A DNA stretch of 64,000 bases from Methanococcus maripaludis C5 (GCF_000016125.1 NC_009135.1:186001-250000); one strand, 5' to 3'; shown: positions 1 to 9,739, counted from the stretch's first letter. The notes: generated by a model not told the origin, from the letters alone. Made by a program: numbers and translations.

Positions 1-1370
1 TACATTGCTTCTTTTGCATGGTGTTCGAAGCCGTATTTTTCAAGGCCTTCTCTTAATTTCCATTCGCTTTCGCCGCTGAAAATTGTTCCGTCGATTCTTC
101 TGCATTCTAAAGAACCAACTTTACCGCCAATCATTTCAAGAACCTGTCCGATAGTCATTCTCGAAGGAATTGCGTGTGGGTTGATAATTAAATCTGGAAT
201 TACTCCATCTTCGGTGTATGGAAGGTCTTCTTGTGGAACAATAAGTCCGATAACGCCTTTCTGACCGTGTCTGGATGCAAATTTGTCACCAAACTCAGGA
301 ATTCTTAAATCTCTAACTCTAACTTTTCCAAGTCTGTTTCCTTCTTTCGTTTCACTTAAAATTACAAGGTCAACGATTCCTTCTTCACCGTGTCTGATCG
401 TAACGGAAGTGTCTCTTCTTTGTGATTTTGTTTGAAGGGTGATTTCCTGTTCTTCTAAAAATCTCGGAGGTGACGTTTTTCCTAAAATTACATCTCCAGA
501 TCTTACATTGGATTCAAGGTCGATTAAACCATCGTCCCCTAAGTTTCGGTAAGCATCCTCAGCTCTGTAACCTCTAACTCCTTTTTCAGGAACTTCGAAT
601 TTATCGAGTTGTCCCCCCGGGTATCTTTTTTCAAAGCTTTCGTAGCTTCTAAAGAATGTACTTCTACCAAGACCTCTTTCAAGGGATGCTTTGTTGATAA
701 TGAACGCATCCTCCATGTTGTAGCCTTCGTAACTCATAACTGCTACAACGAAATTCTGTCCAGCAGGTCTTTTGTCAAATCCTAAGATTTCCTGGTGTTT
801 TGTTCTTACAAGAGGAACTTGTGGGTAGTGGAGTAAGTGTCCTCTTGTATCCATTCTCCATTTTATGTTTGCCATAGGAATTCCAAGTGACTGTTTACTC
901 ATCGCAGCAGCCATCGTAATCCTTGGAGCTGAATTGTGTTCTGGGTATGGAGCAACACCTGCACCGATACCTAAAATAACAAGAGGGTCGATTTCAATGT
1001 GAGTGTTTTCCTCAGTTATTTCATCTTCGTACATCGCAATTCTTGCGTTTTCTTCTTCTTCAGCATCTAAGTATTCAATAACACCTGAATCAACTAGTTC
1101 ATGAAAAGTTAATTCTTGAGCATCTACTTTTTCGAGTAATTCTTGTGTTAATTTTGAAGCACCGTTTTCAACTACAACTAATGGTCTTACAGCCCTTCCA
1201 CCATCGGTCGAAATGTGTACATCGTTGCTCTCTTCATTGAATGAAATTGACGTACTTGGTGATAATTTTCCACTTCTCCTGTTTTCCCTTAAGTTTTTAA
1301 CAAGTGTTTCAGGGTCTTCTGTGGTATCGATCAATTTCCCGTTAACATATACATTTGTCTGTTTTTCCAA
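1..1370 (-). CDS. rpoB1: RNA polymerase subunit B' (Rpo2C), partial
   Basis: This is the C-terminal half of the archaeal second-largest RNA polymerase subunit, which is split into two genes in methanogens. About the first 456 residues are visible and the 3' end lies outside the window. Conserved beta-subunit blocks are readable: YNMEDAF near the middle and [12 protein letters not shown] further on, which line the active site and hybrid path. I chose TTG at 1370 because AAGGTGG lies just upstream; GTG at 1379 is an in-frame alternative with a weaker site. It follows rpoB2 closely and is surely co-transcribed with it. Identification is very secure; only the start is uncertain. Confidence 0.95.
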   Translation of the reverse strand, partial: MEKQTNVYVNGKLIDTTEDPETLVKNLRENRRSGKLSPSTSISFNEESNDVHISTDGGRAVRPLVVVENGASKLTQELLEKVDAQELTFHELVDSGVIEYLDAEEEENARIAMYEDEITEENTHIEIDPLVILGIGAGVAPYPEHNSAPRITMAAAMSKQSLGIPMANIKWRMDTRGHLLHYPQVPLVRTKHQEILGFDKRPAGQNFVVAVMSYEGYNMEDAFIINKASLERGLGRSTFFRSYESFEKRYPGGQLDKFEVPEKGVRGYRAEDAYRNLGDDGLIDLESNVRSGDVILGKTSPPRFLEEQEITLQTKSQRRDTSVTIRHGEEGIVDLVILSETKEGNRLGKVRVRDLRIPEFGDKFASRHGQKGVIGLIVPQEDLPYTEDGVIPDLIINPHAIPSRMTIGQVLEMIGGKVGSLECRRIDGTIFSGESEWKLREGLEKYGFEHHAKEAM

Positions 1371-1413
1371 GGTATCCACCTTCTTAATTGACTAAATTCG
1401 TTCAATATTAAAT

Positions 1414-2913
1414 TTAGTTTTCCTTTGTGAGACCGAGTTCTCTTAATAATTCGATTACGCTATCGTCGCCTTCATCAGTAGTTACTTTGCACATTACAGC
1501 AAGGTTTTTTACCAGACCACAGTTTGGACCTTCTGGTGTTTCGGATGGACATATTTTACCCCATTGGGTTGCGTGCAAGTCCCTAGCTTCGAAGTGAGGT
1601 TGTGATCTTGAAAGTGGAGATACAACTCTTCTTAATTGGGATACTGTTGCAAGATAACTGGTTCTATCGAGAAGTTGAGATACCCCTGTTCTTCCACCCA
1701 CCCAGTTTCCTGTAGCCATCGCATGTCTCATTCTTTCAGTTAAAACATCGCTTCTAACTGCAGCTTGAATTGAAGGTTCTTTGTTTCTAATTGCTTGTCT
1801 TTCGAGTTGGTATTTAATATCTTTAATTAACTGGTTGAATGAATGTCTGAACAAATCTTCCATCAAGTCTCCAGCTAATTTTAATCTTTTATTTGAATAA
1901 TGGTCCTTATCATCTTCAACCCTTAATCCTAAGTAGAGTTCGATTGAGTTTTTAGCCATTCTTCCAAGATATTTACATTTAGCACCTAATTTCTCAGATT
2001 CTACGCCCATGTGTGGCAATAAATAGTTGCAAAGAATTGTTTCTGCTCTTTTTAATTTGTACTCTTTAGGCTGTCCTGGAGCTACTCTTTTTCCGATATG
2101 TTCGAGTGCATCTTCAGTCGTGTTTATTGCATGCTCTTCTCGTGCTTCCTGTAAGTTTGCAATTAATTGCATAACAACTGTTGGTTCGTCCGAAATTAAT
2201 TCGATAATTTCTCTATCTGATTCTGCACCAAGCGCTCTCATTAATATAACTAGTGGAATTGTGCTAGGCATTCCCGGGAATGAAACATTTAATAATCCAT
2301 CTGGATTTCTCTCAACCGTACAAAGTGCCCTAAATCCATGTCTAGTTGAAAATACTTTTGCGATATCTACAACTTTGTTGTTTTTTTCTACCTTTTCACA
2401 TATAATTCTGTTAGGAATAAGGTCTTCTTGAGCAACAACTGCTTTTTCTGAACCGTTAACAATAAAATAACCTAGAGGATCTTGTATATCTTCGCCGTAT
2501 TTTATCAATTCTTCATCAGATTTTCCGCACAAGTGGCAGATTTCTGAACCAAGCATTACTGGAAGTTCTCCGATATAAACTTCAACAGGGGATAATACCT
2601 TTTCTTCTTCATCTTCGCCAACTGTTGGTATCATTTCAAGATAAAGCGGTGCAGAGTATGCAAGGTTTCTAATTCTCGCTTCCATAGGTGTTATTTCTTT
2701 TACAGAACCGTCAGCTTCTTTATTTATTGGTTTTGTAACTCTCACTTTTGCAAAGGATACTTTGTATCCTCCTTTAATTTCTGTTTCGACACCAGTTACC
2801 TCATCGATGATCTTTTGAATTTTATTCTTCACAAAATCATCGTAGGAATCGATGTGGTGTTTTACTAAACTGTTCTCTTTAAAAAATGCATCAACAACGA
2901 CACGGGATTCCAT
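1414..2913 (-). CDS. rpoB2: RNA polymerase subunit B'' (Rpo2N)
   Basis: This is the N-terminal half of the archaeal RNA polymerase beta-like subunit, 499 residues, the usual size for methanogens with a split B. It begins MESRVVVDAFFKENSLVKHH and carries lobe and protrusion motifs such as YFIVNGSEKAVVAQE and SLLDRTSYLATVSQLRR-type sequence. The C-terminus ends near SPSETPEGPNCGLVKNLA-like sequence (here CPSETPEGPNCGLVKN), the conserved rifampicin-region segment where the gene is split. A purine-rich site precedes the ATG. It lies between rpoH and rpoB1 in the order H-B''-B' found in Methanococcales. Confidence 0.97.
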   Translation of the reverse strand: MESRVVVDAFFKENSLVKHHIDSYDDFVKNKIQKIIDEVTGVETEIKGGYKVSFAKVRVTKPINKEADGSVKEITPMEARIRNLAYSAPLYLEMIPTVGEDEEEKVLSPVEVYIGELPVMLGSEICHLCGKSDEELIKYGEDIQDPLGYFIVNGSEKAVVAQEDLIPNRIICEKVEKNNKVVDIAKVFSTRHGFRALCTVERNPDGLLNVSFPGMPSTIPLVILMRALGAESDREIIELISDEPTVVMQLIANLQEAREEHAINTTEDALEHIGKRVAPGQPKEYKLKRAETILCNYLLPHMGVESEKLGAKCKYLGRMAKNSIELYLGLRVEDDKDHYSNKRLKLAGDLMEDLFRHSFNQLIKDIKYQLERQAIRNKEPSIQAAVRSDVLTERMRHAMATGNWVGGRTGVSQLLDRTSYLATVSQLRRVVSPLSRSQPHFEARDLHATQWGKICPSETPEGPNCGLVKNLAVMCKVTTDEGDDSVIELLRELGLTKEN

Positions 2914-2993
2914 GATTTTCCCCCATAGTTTTTAGATAAGGAATAATAGCTTATTTTAAATTTAAAAAATATTTAGCAGGTATTGACAGGCAG

Positions 2994-3230
2994 TTAGGGT
3001 GAAGTTGCTATTACTAATCTGTAATAGGTAGTTTCGCCTGCAGTAGGGCTCATTCTTGTTATTTTTAAAACGTCTCCTGGTGTCGCTTCAACTTCGAGCA
3101 CGAGGGGATCGGTATCGAGCAATTTAGGTAATTGCTGCAATTTTATATCATATTTTTCGAGTAAAAGGGGTATTTCTTCTCTTGGAATAATCTCATGTGT
3201 CGGAACCATTTCATGTGACGATACTTTCAC
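2994..3230 (-). CDS. rpoH: RNA polymerase subunit H (Rpo5)
   Basis: A 78-residue homologue of the C-terminal domain of eukaryotic RPB5, part of the jaw of the archaeal polymerase. The conserved core includes VPTHEI near residues 9-14, KYDI and LP around residues 27-37, the segment DPLVLE, then GDVLKITR and the C-terminal YYRLV. The start is GTG at 3230 preceded by GGAGG. It heads the rpoH-rpoB2-rpoB1 operon and is divergent from the homocysteine-synthesis gene across a 250-base TATA-rich gap. Identification is secure. Confidence 0.96.
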
Positions 3231-3380
3231 AATTTGGCCTCCATTTGTTTAAAATAGTTATAAAAATAAATTTATGCGTATAATATTAATATCATGAAAA
3301 ATAGTGGTAACTCATATATATTATTTTCTATCTTTAAATATATTTCGAAATTATTTCAGATTAGCAAAATAGTGAAATGG

Positions 3381-3404
3381 TTATATATTATAGTTTATAT
3401 ATAC
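3381..3404 (+). promoter_or_regulatory. Tandem TATA-like elements upstream of 3483
   Basis: Two TATA-like strings, TTATATAT at 3381-3388 and TTTATATATA at about 3394-3403, lie in the divergent gap between rpoH and the sulfurtransferase gene. A third AT element (TTTAAATATATAAA) is closer to the start codon. Placement is consistent with an archaeal promoter giving a leader of roughly 60 bases. The start site is not determined by sequence alone. Confidence 0.4.
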
Positions 3405-3482
3405 TCTAGAGCTAACTTGATGGATTATTGTCCAGATATTATACATTCACTGCTTTAAATATATAAAATTAAGGTTGATATT

Positions 3483-5024
3483 TTGAAAACCGTTCACGAA
3501 ATTAACGAGAAGATACGAAATGGCGATGCAGTTGTGGTTACTGCAGAAGAGATGATCGATATAGTCGACAAACTGGGTGCAGAAAAAGCGGCAGTTGAAA
3601 TAGATGTAGTTACGACAGGTACATTTGGAGCAATGTGTTCAAGCGGAGCATTTTTAAATTTTGGACACTCTGATCCCCCAATAAAAATGTACAAGACGTA
3701 TTTGAATGGTGTAGAAGCATATTCTGGACTTGCAGCAGTTGATGCGTATTTGGGGGCTGCCCAAACAAATAGTGATGATGATATTGATATTTCATACGGT
3801 GGTTCTCACGTTCTTGAAGATCTTGTGGCAGGAAAAGAAATTGAGCTCGTTGCTGAAGGTTATACTACGGACTGTTATCCAAGAAAAAAAGTGTCAACAA
3901 CAATAACAATAGATGACTTAAATCAAGCAATTTTGGTAAATCCAAGAAACTGTTTCCAGTCATACAACGGTGCTACAAACAGTACCGATGAAAAAATATA
4001 CACTTACATGGGTGCACTGCTTCCCGAATACGGAAATTTCAATTATTCTGGTGCAGGCCAATTAAACCCACTGCAAAATGATTTCAACAAAGAAACAAAG
4101 AATTACAATACTTTAGGAATAGGTACTAAAATATTCTTAGGTGGAGCACAAGGTTATATTACTGGTGAAGGAACTCAACACAGTCCAAATAGTGGATTTG
4201 GAACTTTGATGGTTCAAGGAAACTTAAAAGAAATGAATACTAAATATTTAAGAGGAGCAACAATTCCAAAATATGGAAGTACGCTTTACATGGGCATAGG
4301 TGTTCCAATTCCGATATTAAATGCAGAAATCGCAAAAACCTGTGCAATAAAAGACGAAGATATTGCAGTTCCAATCATAGATTACGGAATTCCTAGAAGA
4401 GATAAGCCTGAGTTAGGTGTTACTAATTACAGGGATGCAAGGTCTGGAAAAGTAACGATTGAAGTTGAAGTCGAAGGTAAAAAAGTCGATAAATGCATGA
4501 GAACTGCTTCAGTTTCAAGCTACAAAATTTCACGGGAAATTTCAAAAGAGCTTAAAAACTGGATTTCAAATAGTGAATTTACATTAACGGAAAGACTGGA
4601 GCCATTAAAAAGTGCAGTTACAAAACCGATGAAAGCAAAAATGAAACTTGTAAAAGATATATTAAGCAAACCTGCAGTTGTAGGAAGTTTAAACACATCA
4701 ATTACAGAAGCTTCAAGAGTTTTAATTGAAAATAATATAAATCATCTTCCAATTATTGATGAAAACGGCAAACTTTCTGGAATAATCACATCATGGGATA
4801 TTGCAAAGGCAATGGCTCAGGACAAACATTCTATTTCTGAAATAATGACCACATATATAGTATCTGCAACACCAGATGAGACTATCGATATGGCAGCAAG
4901 AAAAATGAGCAGAAATAATATTTCAGGACTTCCAGTTGTGGATTCAAACAACAGGGTTCTTGGAGTGGTTTCAGCTGAAGATATCTCAAAACTTATCGGG
5001 AGAACAGGACTTCATAAAATTTAA
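3483..5024 (+). CDS. L-aspartate semialdehyde sulfurtransferase (DUF39-CBS)
   Basis: A 513-residue member of the homocysteine biosynthesis family (COG1900, DUF39) with two C-terminal CBS motifs (about residues 390-510; LPIIDENG and LPVVDSNN). In methanogens the family converts aspartate semialdehyde and sulfide to homocysteine without O-acylhomoserine. Two conserved cysteines are present, Cys52 in the GAMCSSG loop and Cys131 in TTDCYPRK; these are the family's presumed persulfide-forming residues. The start is TTG at 3483 with GGTTGAT just before it. The next gene, 13 bases on, is its usual NIL-ferredoxin partner. CBS domains suggest nucleotide or SAM regulation, which is inference. Confidence 0.88.
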   Translation: MKTVHEINEKIRNGDAVVVTAEEMIDIVDKLGAEKAAVEIDVVTTGTFGAMCSSGAFLNFGHSDPPIKMYKTYLNGVEAYSGLAAVDAYLGAAQTNSDDDIDISYGGSHVLEDLVAGKEIELVAEGYTTDCYPRKKVSTTITIDDLNQAILVNPRNCFQSYNGATNSTDEKIYTYMGALLPEYGNFNYSGAGQLNPLQNDFNKETKNYNTLGIGTKIFLGGAQGYITGEGTQHSPNSGFGTLMVQGNLKEMNTKYLRGATIPKYGSTLYMGIGVPIPILNAEIAKTCAIKDEDIAVPIIDYGIPRRDKPELGVTNYRDARSGKVTIEVEVEGKKVDKCMRTASVSSYKISREISKELKNWISNSEFTLTERLEPLKSAVTKPMKAKMKLVKDILSKPAVVGSLNTSITEASRVLIENNINHLPIIDENGKLSGIITSWDIAKAMAQDKHSISEIMTTYIVSATPDETIDMAARKMSRNNISGLPVVDSNNRVLGVVSAEDISKLIGRTGLHKI

Positions 5025-5037
5025 TCTGGTGATTTAA

Positions 5038-5436
5038 GTGAAAAAAAGAGTATTTTACTGGATATCTGGAAGCAACGTAAGAGAACCGGTAGTTTCAAAC
5101 GTAGTTTTAGGAACTGGCGTAATGGTTAATATCTTAAAAGCAAAAATGGAACCAAGAGAAGGATTTTTAATTCTCGAATTGACTGGCGATGAAGAACAGA
5201 TCGAAAAATCAATTGAAATATTGAAAAAATTCGGGGAAGTAGAAGATATACCTAAAATTATTCAAAAAGATGACGAAAAATGTATCGACTGTGGTGCATG
5301 CGTTGTTCACTGTCCGGTTGGCGCTATTTCCGTTGACGATGAATTTAAAATATTACTTGATGAAGATGAATGCATCGGCTGTAAAAACTGTGCAAAAATA
5401 TGCCCTGTAAATGCAATTAAAATATTTGAAATCTAA
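5038..5436 (+). CDS. NIL domain, 2x[4Fe-4S] ferredoxin, sulfurtransferase partner
   Basis: A 132-residue protein with an N-terminal NIL ligand-binding domain (about residues 1-75) and two [4Fe-4S] motifs, CIDCGACVVHCP and CIGCKNCAKICP, at about 80-92 and 110-122. The family accompanies the DUF39 sulfurtransferase in methanogens, where it is thought to deliver electrons or assemble the sulfur-transfer site. The start is GTG at 5038, with the GGTGAT-like site between the upstream stop and this codon. The 13-base spacing to the previous gene supports one transcript and joint function. Confidence 0.88.
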   Translation: MKKRVFYWISGSNVREPVVSNVVLGTGVMVNILKAKMEPREGFLILELTGDEEQIEKSIEILKKFGEVEDIPKIIQKDDEKCIDCGACVVHCPVGAISVDDEFKILLDEDECIGCKNCAKICPVNAIKIFEI

Positions 5437-5484
5437 TTATTTTAATTAAATTTAATTTTTTACTGTTTTTTTAGGTGATTTAAT

Positions 5485-5739
5485 ATGGATTTAACAATAA
5501 AATTCTTTGCAAAATGCAGGGAAGATTTTGGCGAAGGTTTAAAAATATCAATAGATCTAGATGAAGTATCTATTTTGAAATTGATTGAAATTTTGGAAAA
5601 TGACTACAATTTACAATTAAAAGAAGATTTTGAAAATGGAAAAATAATTGTTTCAAAAGACTTTGAAATCGTTTCTTCAAACGATGTAATAGACAAAAAC
5701 AGTGAAATTGGGATATATCCTCCAGTTTCAGGCGGATAA
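5485..5739 (+). CDS. ThiS/MoaD-like sulfur carrier (SAMP-like)
   Basis: An 84-residue beta-grasp protein ending in SGG, the C-terminal di-glycine that is adenylated and thiocarboxylated in MoaD, ThiS and archaeal SAMPs. Its pattern, including YPPVSGG at the end, matches MoaD-type carriers. It sits 14 bases before ncsA, so a role as sulfur donor for tRNA 2-thiolation is likely, although molybdopterin synthesis is possible. A clear GGTGAT site precedes the ATG. Carrier identity is firm; the acceptor is inferred from position. Confidence 0.82.
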   Translation: MDLTIKFFAKCREDFGEGLKISIDLDEVSILKLIEILENDYNLQLKEDFENGKIIVSKDFEIVSSNDVIDKNSEIGIYPPVSGG

Positions 5740-5753
5740 TTTAAGTGATTCAT

Positions 5754-6689
5754 ATGAAATGCAGAAAATGTGGTGAACCTTCCGTATATCATCAAAAACA
5801 CTCTGGAAATAAATACTGTAGGACATGTTTCATAAAAGAAACCAAAAGAAAAGTTAGAAAAACCCTTGGAAGGGATGTTCTCAAAAATAATATAAAAGTA
5901 GCAATGGGTCTCAGCGGTGGAAAGGACAGCCTTGTAATGGCTTATCTTTTAAATGAATTTTACAAAGAAATTCCAAATTCCAAAATTATTGCAATAATGG
6001 TTAATGAAGGAATCGAAGGATATAGGCTCGATGGAATAGAGGCAGCAGTAAAATTCTGTGAAAAACATGACATCGAATACAAAATCGTTCAATTTAAAGA
6101 TTACCTTGGAACCAATCTCGATGAAATTGTAAAACTCGCAAAAGAAAAAAATCTTACAATGAATCCGTGTTCATTTTGTGGAGTAATTAGAAGAAAAATA
6201 TTAAATCGGGTTTCCATTGAAGAAAAATGTGATTTCCTTGCAATCGGGCATAATTTGGATGATATTGCACAAGCAGTAATGATGAACTACATTGAAGGCG
6301 ATGTTAAAAAATTGGCATTCTTGGGAAAAAGTTTAAAGCATCCTAAATTTGTTAAAAGAATTAAACCTTTAGAAAAAATCCCTGAAGACGAAGTACTTTT
6401 ACTTGCAGATATGCTCGAATTAACGTATCACAAGTCGCCATGCCCTTATTCATGCCTATCATTCAGGTCAGAAGTCTCTGAAATTACCGATACTTTAGAA
6501 AAAAACCATCCCGGAACAAAATATTCAATTGTAAGGGGATACGAAAGACTTCTCGAACATATAGAACTTCCAGGATACACGGGAGAGTGTAAAATCTGTG
6601 GGGATTTATCTGCAACCGAAGTCTGTAAAGTTTGCAGTTATTTAAAAAATCTTGGAATTTTGGAAAAATCGAAATTTGAAAAAATTTAA
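5754..6689 (+). CDS. ncsA: tRNA 2-thiouridine synthetase NcsA (TtuA/Ncs6 family)
   Basis: A 311-residue PP-loop ATPase of the TtuA/Ncs6/CTU1 family that thiolates wobble U34 of tRNA. Visible features are an N-terminal zinc ribbon (CRKCG, CRTC), the PP-loop SGGKDS near residue 57, a CSFCG pair plus a later SPCPYSC that together would bind the catalytic Fe-S cluster, and a C-terminal zinc ribbon (CKICG, CKVC). M. maripaludis NcsA is known to need a cluster for thiolation. I prefer ATG at 5754, with GTGAT four bases upstream, over GTG at 5745. It pairs with the SAMP-like gene before it. Confidence 0.9.
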   Translation: MKCRKCGEPSVYHQKHSGNKYCRTCFIKETKRKVRKTLGRDVLKNNIKVAMGLSGGKDSLVMAYLLNEFYKEIPNSKIIAIMVNEGIEGYRLDGIEAAVKFCEKHDIEYKIVQFKDYLGTNLDEIVKLAKEKNLTMNPCSFCGVIRRKILNRVSIEEKCDFLAIGHNLDDIAQAVMMNYIEGDVKKLAFLGKSLKHPKFVKRIKPLEKIPEDEVLLLADMLELTYHKSPCPYSCLSFRSEVSEITDTLEKNHPGTKYSIVRGYERLLEHIELPGYTGECKICGDLSATEVCKVCSYLKNLGILEKSKFEKI

Positions 6690-6707
6690 TCAATAAAAAT
6701 AAAAAAA

Positions 6708-7388
6708 TTATTCTTCGCAAATCTTTTTTAATTCTTCAAAGTCATCGCTCATTAAAGTCTTGATACTCGCTTTAATTTTTTCAATTGGCCAGTCCCACCA
6801 TTTTATTTTCAAAAGAAGTTCTATTTTTTCGTCAGAAAATCTTTTTTTAATTATTTTTGCAGGATTTCCACCAACTATTGTATAGGGAGGAACTTCTTTT
6901 GTAACAATGCTTCCTGTTGCAACTACTGCACCGTTGCCAATTTTTACGCCAGGCATAATTGTTACGTTTGCACCGATCCAGACATCGTTTTCAATTACCG
7001 TATCTCCTTTTTTCAAATATCCTTTTCCATTTTCGGATTTTAAATCTTCAGGAGTTTCAGAAATCAAAGTTAGTGGATAAGTTGAAATCCAGTCGTATCT
7101 ATGGCCCTGATTTCCACCCATTATGAATTTAACGCCTGATGCAATACTGCAGAATTTACCAATAAATAATTTATCCATGTTTTTGCAATTGTCGATTTCA
7201 TCAAGATACATTATGCAGTCTTTAAACTTTTTTCCTTCGTAGTATCCCGAATAGTAAGTATATTCTCCAATTTCGACGTTTTCACTTTCTATTTTTTCAC
7301 GAACTATTCCGTCCCCTCTTACAGGGTATTTCGGGTTTTCGTTCATTATTCTAATATCCCTATAAGTTTCAAATGGATTTGAATTCAA
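6708..7388 (-). CDS. Xenobiotic acetyltransferase-like hexapeptide transferase
   Basis: About 226 residues. The protein has the left-handed beta-helix of the xenobiotic acetyltransferase group (CatB/Vat-like): hexapeptide turns such as IGKFCSIASGVKF, a long loop with HRYDW, then VWIGANVTIMPGVKIG and VVGGNPAKIIKKRF-like sequence ending the helix. The family acetylates chloramphenicol, streptogramins or sugars using acetyl-CoA; the substrate here is unknown. The best start is TTG at 7388 with CAGGGGA just upstream; a longer TTG start at 7409 would overlap the end of thiI by 7 bases. It lies in the thiI transcription unit but has no evident sulfur role. Host chemistry or self-protection are both possible. 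Confidence 0.8.
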   Translation of the reverse strand: MNSNPFETYRDIRIMNENPKYPVRGDGIVREKIESENVEIGEYTYYSGYYEGKKFKDCIMYLDEIDNCKNMDKLFIGKFCSIASGVKFIMGGNQGHRYDWISTYPLTLISETPEDLKSENGKGYLKKGDTVIENDVWIGANVTIMPGVKIGNGAVVATGSIVTKEVPPYTIVGGNPAKIIKKRFSDEKIELLLKIKWWDWPIEKIKASIKTLMSDDFEELKKICEE

Positions 7389-7402
7389 GATTTTCCCCTG
7401 AT

Positions 7403-8554
7403 TTAACAATTTTTACATTCATTACAATTTCTTAAATTTAAAAGCTGTTCTTCAATTTTTTCTATTTCTTCAGGTGTTGCATTCGTTATAGGGTGTTTTG
7501 GAACTGCAAAACAGCTTACTTCTTTACTGGTCGAAATACCAAAAGTTCCAATTTTTCTTGCAATATCCATAATTTCAATTTTATCCAATCCGATTAAAGG
7601 TCTTAAAATGGGATAATCAATTCCTTCACTAATCACACGCAAATTTTTAAGAGTCTGGGATGCAACTTGTCCCATATTATCCCCATTTATGATAGCATCA
7701 CATTTATGCCATTTTGCGTATTTTTCAGCCATTTTTAACATGTATTTTTTACAGTAAAGGCACGTGTATTTATCCCTATTAATTTCAGTAAGTTCGGCTT
7801 TAATTTTTTCAAGTTCTTCTTTAAAATCCATGTATACAAATTTAGCTTCTGGATCAAAGTCACTTAAAACATCAGCAAGTTTCTGGGTTTTTTCAAGTCC
7901 TTCATCTGAAGTTTTCATGTGCAAAAGTAAAAGTTTGCATCCTCTTTTTGCCATCATGTATGCAGAAACAGGGCTATCGATTCCATCTGATAATAATACT
8001 AAAACTCTACCTTGGGTTCCAACAGGAATTCCGCCAATTCCACTAATTCTTTCTGCAAATACGTAAGCGTATTCGTTGAATACTTCGATATCAAGAGAAA
8101 TTGTCGGATTTGTTAAATCTACTTGTATTCCATATTTTTCGGAAATTGGCCCCCCAACTTCCATGTTTACTTCAAGAGAAGTTAAAGGGAATTTTTTCTG
8201 CGGTCTTTGAGTTTTTACTCTAAATGTAATATTTTCTTTATTTTCGTATTTTTCAATTTCTTTTTCAAAAAGTTCGGATGAAATTTCCTTTATTTTTTCA
8301 ATATCAGGATCTATGTAATAGCATGGGCTAAATGATACAATTCCAGGTACTTTTTTTAATAGTTCCTTCATCTTTTCAAAATTTTCTTTAGGAATGTCTA
8401 CAATCAATCTTGTATGGATTATTTCAACTTCTGCGGAAATTCCGTGTTTTTTTGCAAGCTTTGAAATGTTTTTTGCAAGCAATTTTTCAAACCTGTGCAT
8501 GGTCTGTCTTGATTTTGTTCCAATTTCTCCGTATCTCACAATAAATTTTTTCAA
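7403..8554 (-). CDS. thiI: tRNA 4-thiouridine synthetase ThiI (no rhodanese domain)
   Basis: A 383-residue ThiI with ferredoxin-like plus THUMP domains (about 1-170) and a PP-loop ATPase domain with LLSDGIDSP near 190. It makes 4-thiouridine at position 8 of tRNA. Like other methanogen forms it lacks the rhodanese domain of bacterial ThiI. It instead carries CLYC in the PP-loop domain and a later Cys in SCFAVP, the residues known to be required in M. maripaludis ThiI. The tail CNECKNC adds a further cysteine cluster. The start is TTG at 8554 with GGTTGA upstream. It is divergent from the TtcA-like gene. Confidence 0.93.
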   Translation of the reverse strand: MKKFIVRYGEIGTKSRQTMHRFEKLLAKNISKLAKKHGISAEVEIIHTRLIVDIPKENFEKMKELLKKVPGIVSFSPCYYIDPDIEKIKEISSELFEKEIEKYENKENITFRVKTQRPQKKFPLTSLEVNMEVGGPISEKYGIQVDLTNPTISLDIEVFNEYAYVFAERISGIGGIPVGTQGRVLVLLSDGIDSPVSAYMMAKRGCKLLLLHMKTSDEGLEKTQKLADVLSDFDPEAKFVYMDFKEELEKIKAELTEINRDKYTCLYCKKYMLKMAEKYAKWHKCDAIINGDNMGQVASQTLKNLRVISEGIDYPILRPLIGLDKIEIMDIARKIGTFGISTSKEVSCFAVPKHPITNATPEEIEKIEEQLLNLRNCNECKNC

Positions 8555-8687
8555 TATCTCAACCTAAAACCGTTTTTAAACCAATAATAAAATGAACTTA
8601 AATAAAATAGCTACATTCCAAATAAATACTTTCAAACATTATGCCTATATATTATGTTATATTTATGTGATGATTTTTGGTGAATTC

Positions 8688-9662
8688 ATGATAGACTTGA
8701 AAGAGTTAAAAAAGTATTGCAATCATTCATATTTAACGATAAGGAACGATAAAATTATTGTGGGAAACAAAGGTTTGGCGAGACTTTCAAAGGAAAAAAT
8801 GAGAAAAATTGAAATGGATTTTGAAATTCCTGTTGTTTATTCTCGAGTTTTTGAAGAAATTTCGGAGAGAATGGGAAGATATGTTTCAAAAAATAATATT
8901 ATTTCTCCAAAAGATAAAATACTCGTGGGTTTAAGTGGTGGAAAGGACAGCCTTGCACTTTTGCACCTTTTAGAACCGTACCGTCGAAAATACGGAGTTC
9001 AAATTTATGCAGTAACCGTTGATTTAAATATAAATGGAATACGGCCATGGACAGAAAGTAACAAAAACGTGAAAATGATTTCGGAACACTGTAAAAACCT
9101 AAATATTCCCCATGAAATAATTGCGCATGATGGAAATGTCGTTGAAATGTCAAAAATACTTTCAGAAAACACGAAAGGAATTGAATATTCACCATGTTTC
9201 TCATGTTCAATGGTTAGAAGACACGTTTTAACTAATTATGCAAAAAATAACTTTGAAAGCGATTCAAATGTAAAAATTGCAATAGGTCACACGTTAGAGG
9301 ACAATTCTGACACAATAATGGCAAATATATTTAAAGGAAATGTAATAAAGGCACTAGAGCCGATTAAAAATTTCAATAAGACAGATGTGGACTTTAAAGA
9401 TTTTAAATTAAATCTTAAAAGCTGCTGTATGATTAGACCTATGCTCAATGTCTCAGAAGAAAAAATTGTAAAGGCCTTAGTCGAATGTGACATCGAATAC
9501 TACAAAGACAAGGATGAATGTCCTTACAGTAGGCATAATGGGGATGGAATAAGGAAAAAATCCCATGAAGTTTTGAAGTCACTTGAAGAAGATGTTCCAA
9601 ATATTCGGGAAATGATTATTTCTTCAATATTAAATAGTATTGAACAATATAAACAAAAATGA
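8688..9662 (+). CDS. TtcA/Ncs6-like PP-loop tRNA thiolase, substrate unknown
   Basis: About 324 residues with the PP-loop LVGLSGGKDSLALL near residue 80, a CFSCSMVRR cysteine pair, and a third cysteine in KDECPYSR. This is the TtcA/TtuA arrangement for an Fe-S-dependent tRNA thiolase. It lacks the N- and C-terminal zinc ribbons of NcsA, so it is a different subgroup, and the modified base is not clear. ATG at 8688 has GGTGAATTC directly upstream; the open frame extends further to 8592 but without a good site. It is the third PP-loop sulfur transferase in 5 kb. Confidence 0.8.
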   Translation: MIDLKELKKYCNHSYLTIRNDKIIVGNKGLARLSKEKMRKIEMDFEIPVVYSRVFEEISERMGRYVSKNNIISPKDKILVGLSGGKDSLALLHLLEPYRRKYGVQIYAVTVDLNINGIRPWTESNKNVKMISEHCKNLNIPHEIIAHDGNVVEMSKILSENTKGIEYSPCFSCSMVRRHVLTNYAKNNFESDSNVKIAIGHTLEDNSDTIMANIFKGNVIKALEPIKNFNKTDVDFKDFKLNLKSCCMIRPMLNVSEEKIVKALVECDIEYYKDKDECPYSRHNGDGIRKKSHEVLKSLEEDVPNIREMIISSILNSIEQYKQK

Positions 9663-9739
9663 TTGATTTAAATATATGATTTTGAAATTCTAAAACAAAA
9701 TCAAATCTAAAAATAAAAAAACTAACAATAAAAATTTAA

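Noticed and set aside
2027-2431. 134-codon open frame opposite rpoB2
   Set aside because: It is antisense to a conserved essential gene, has no homology pattern, and is explained by the codon bias of the real gene.
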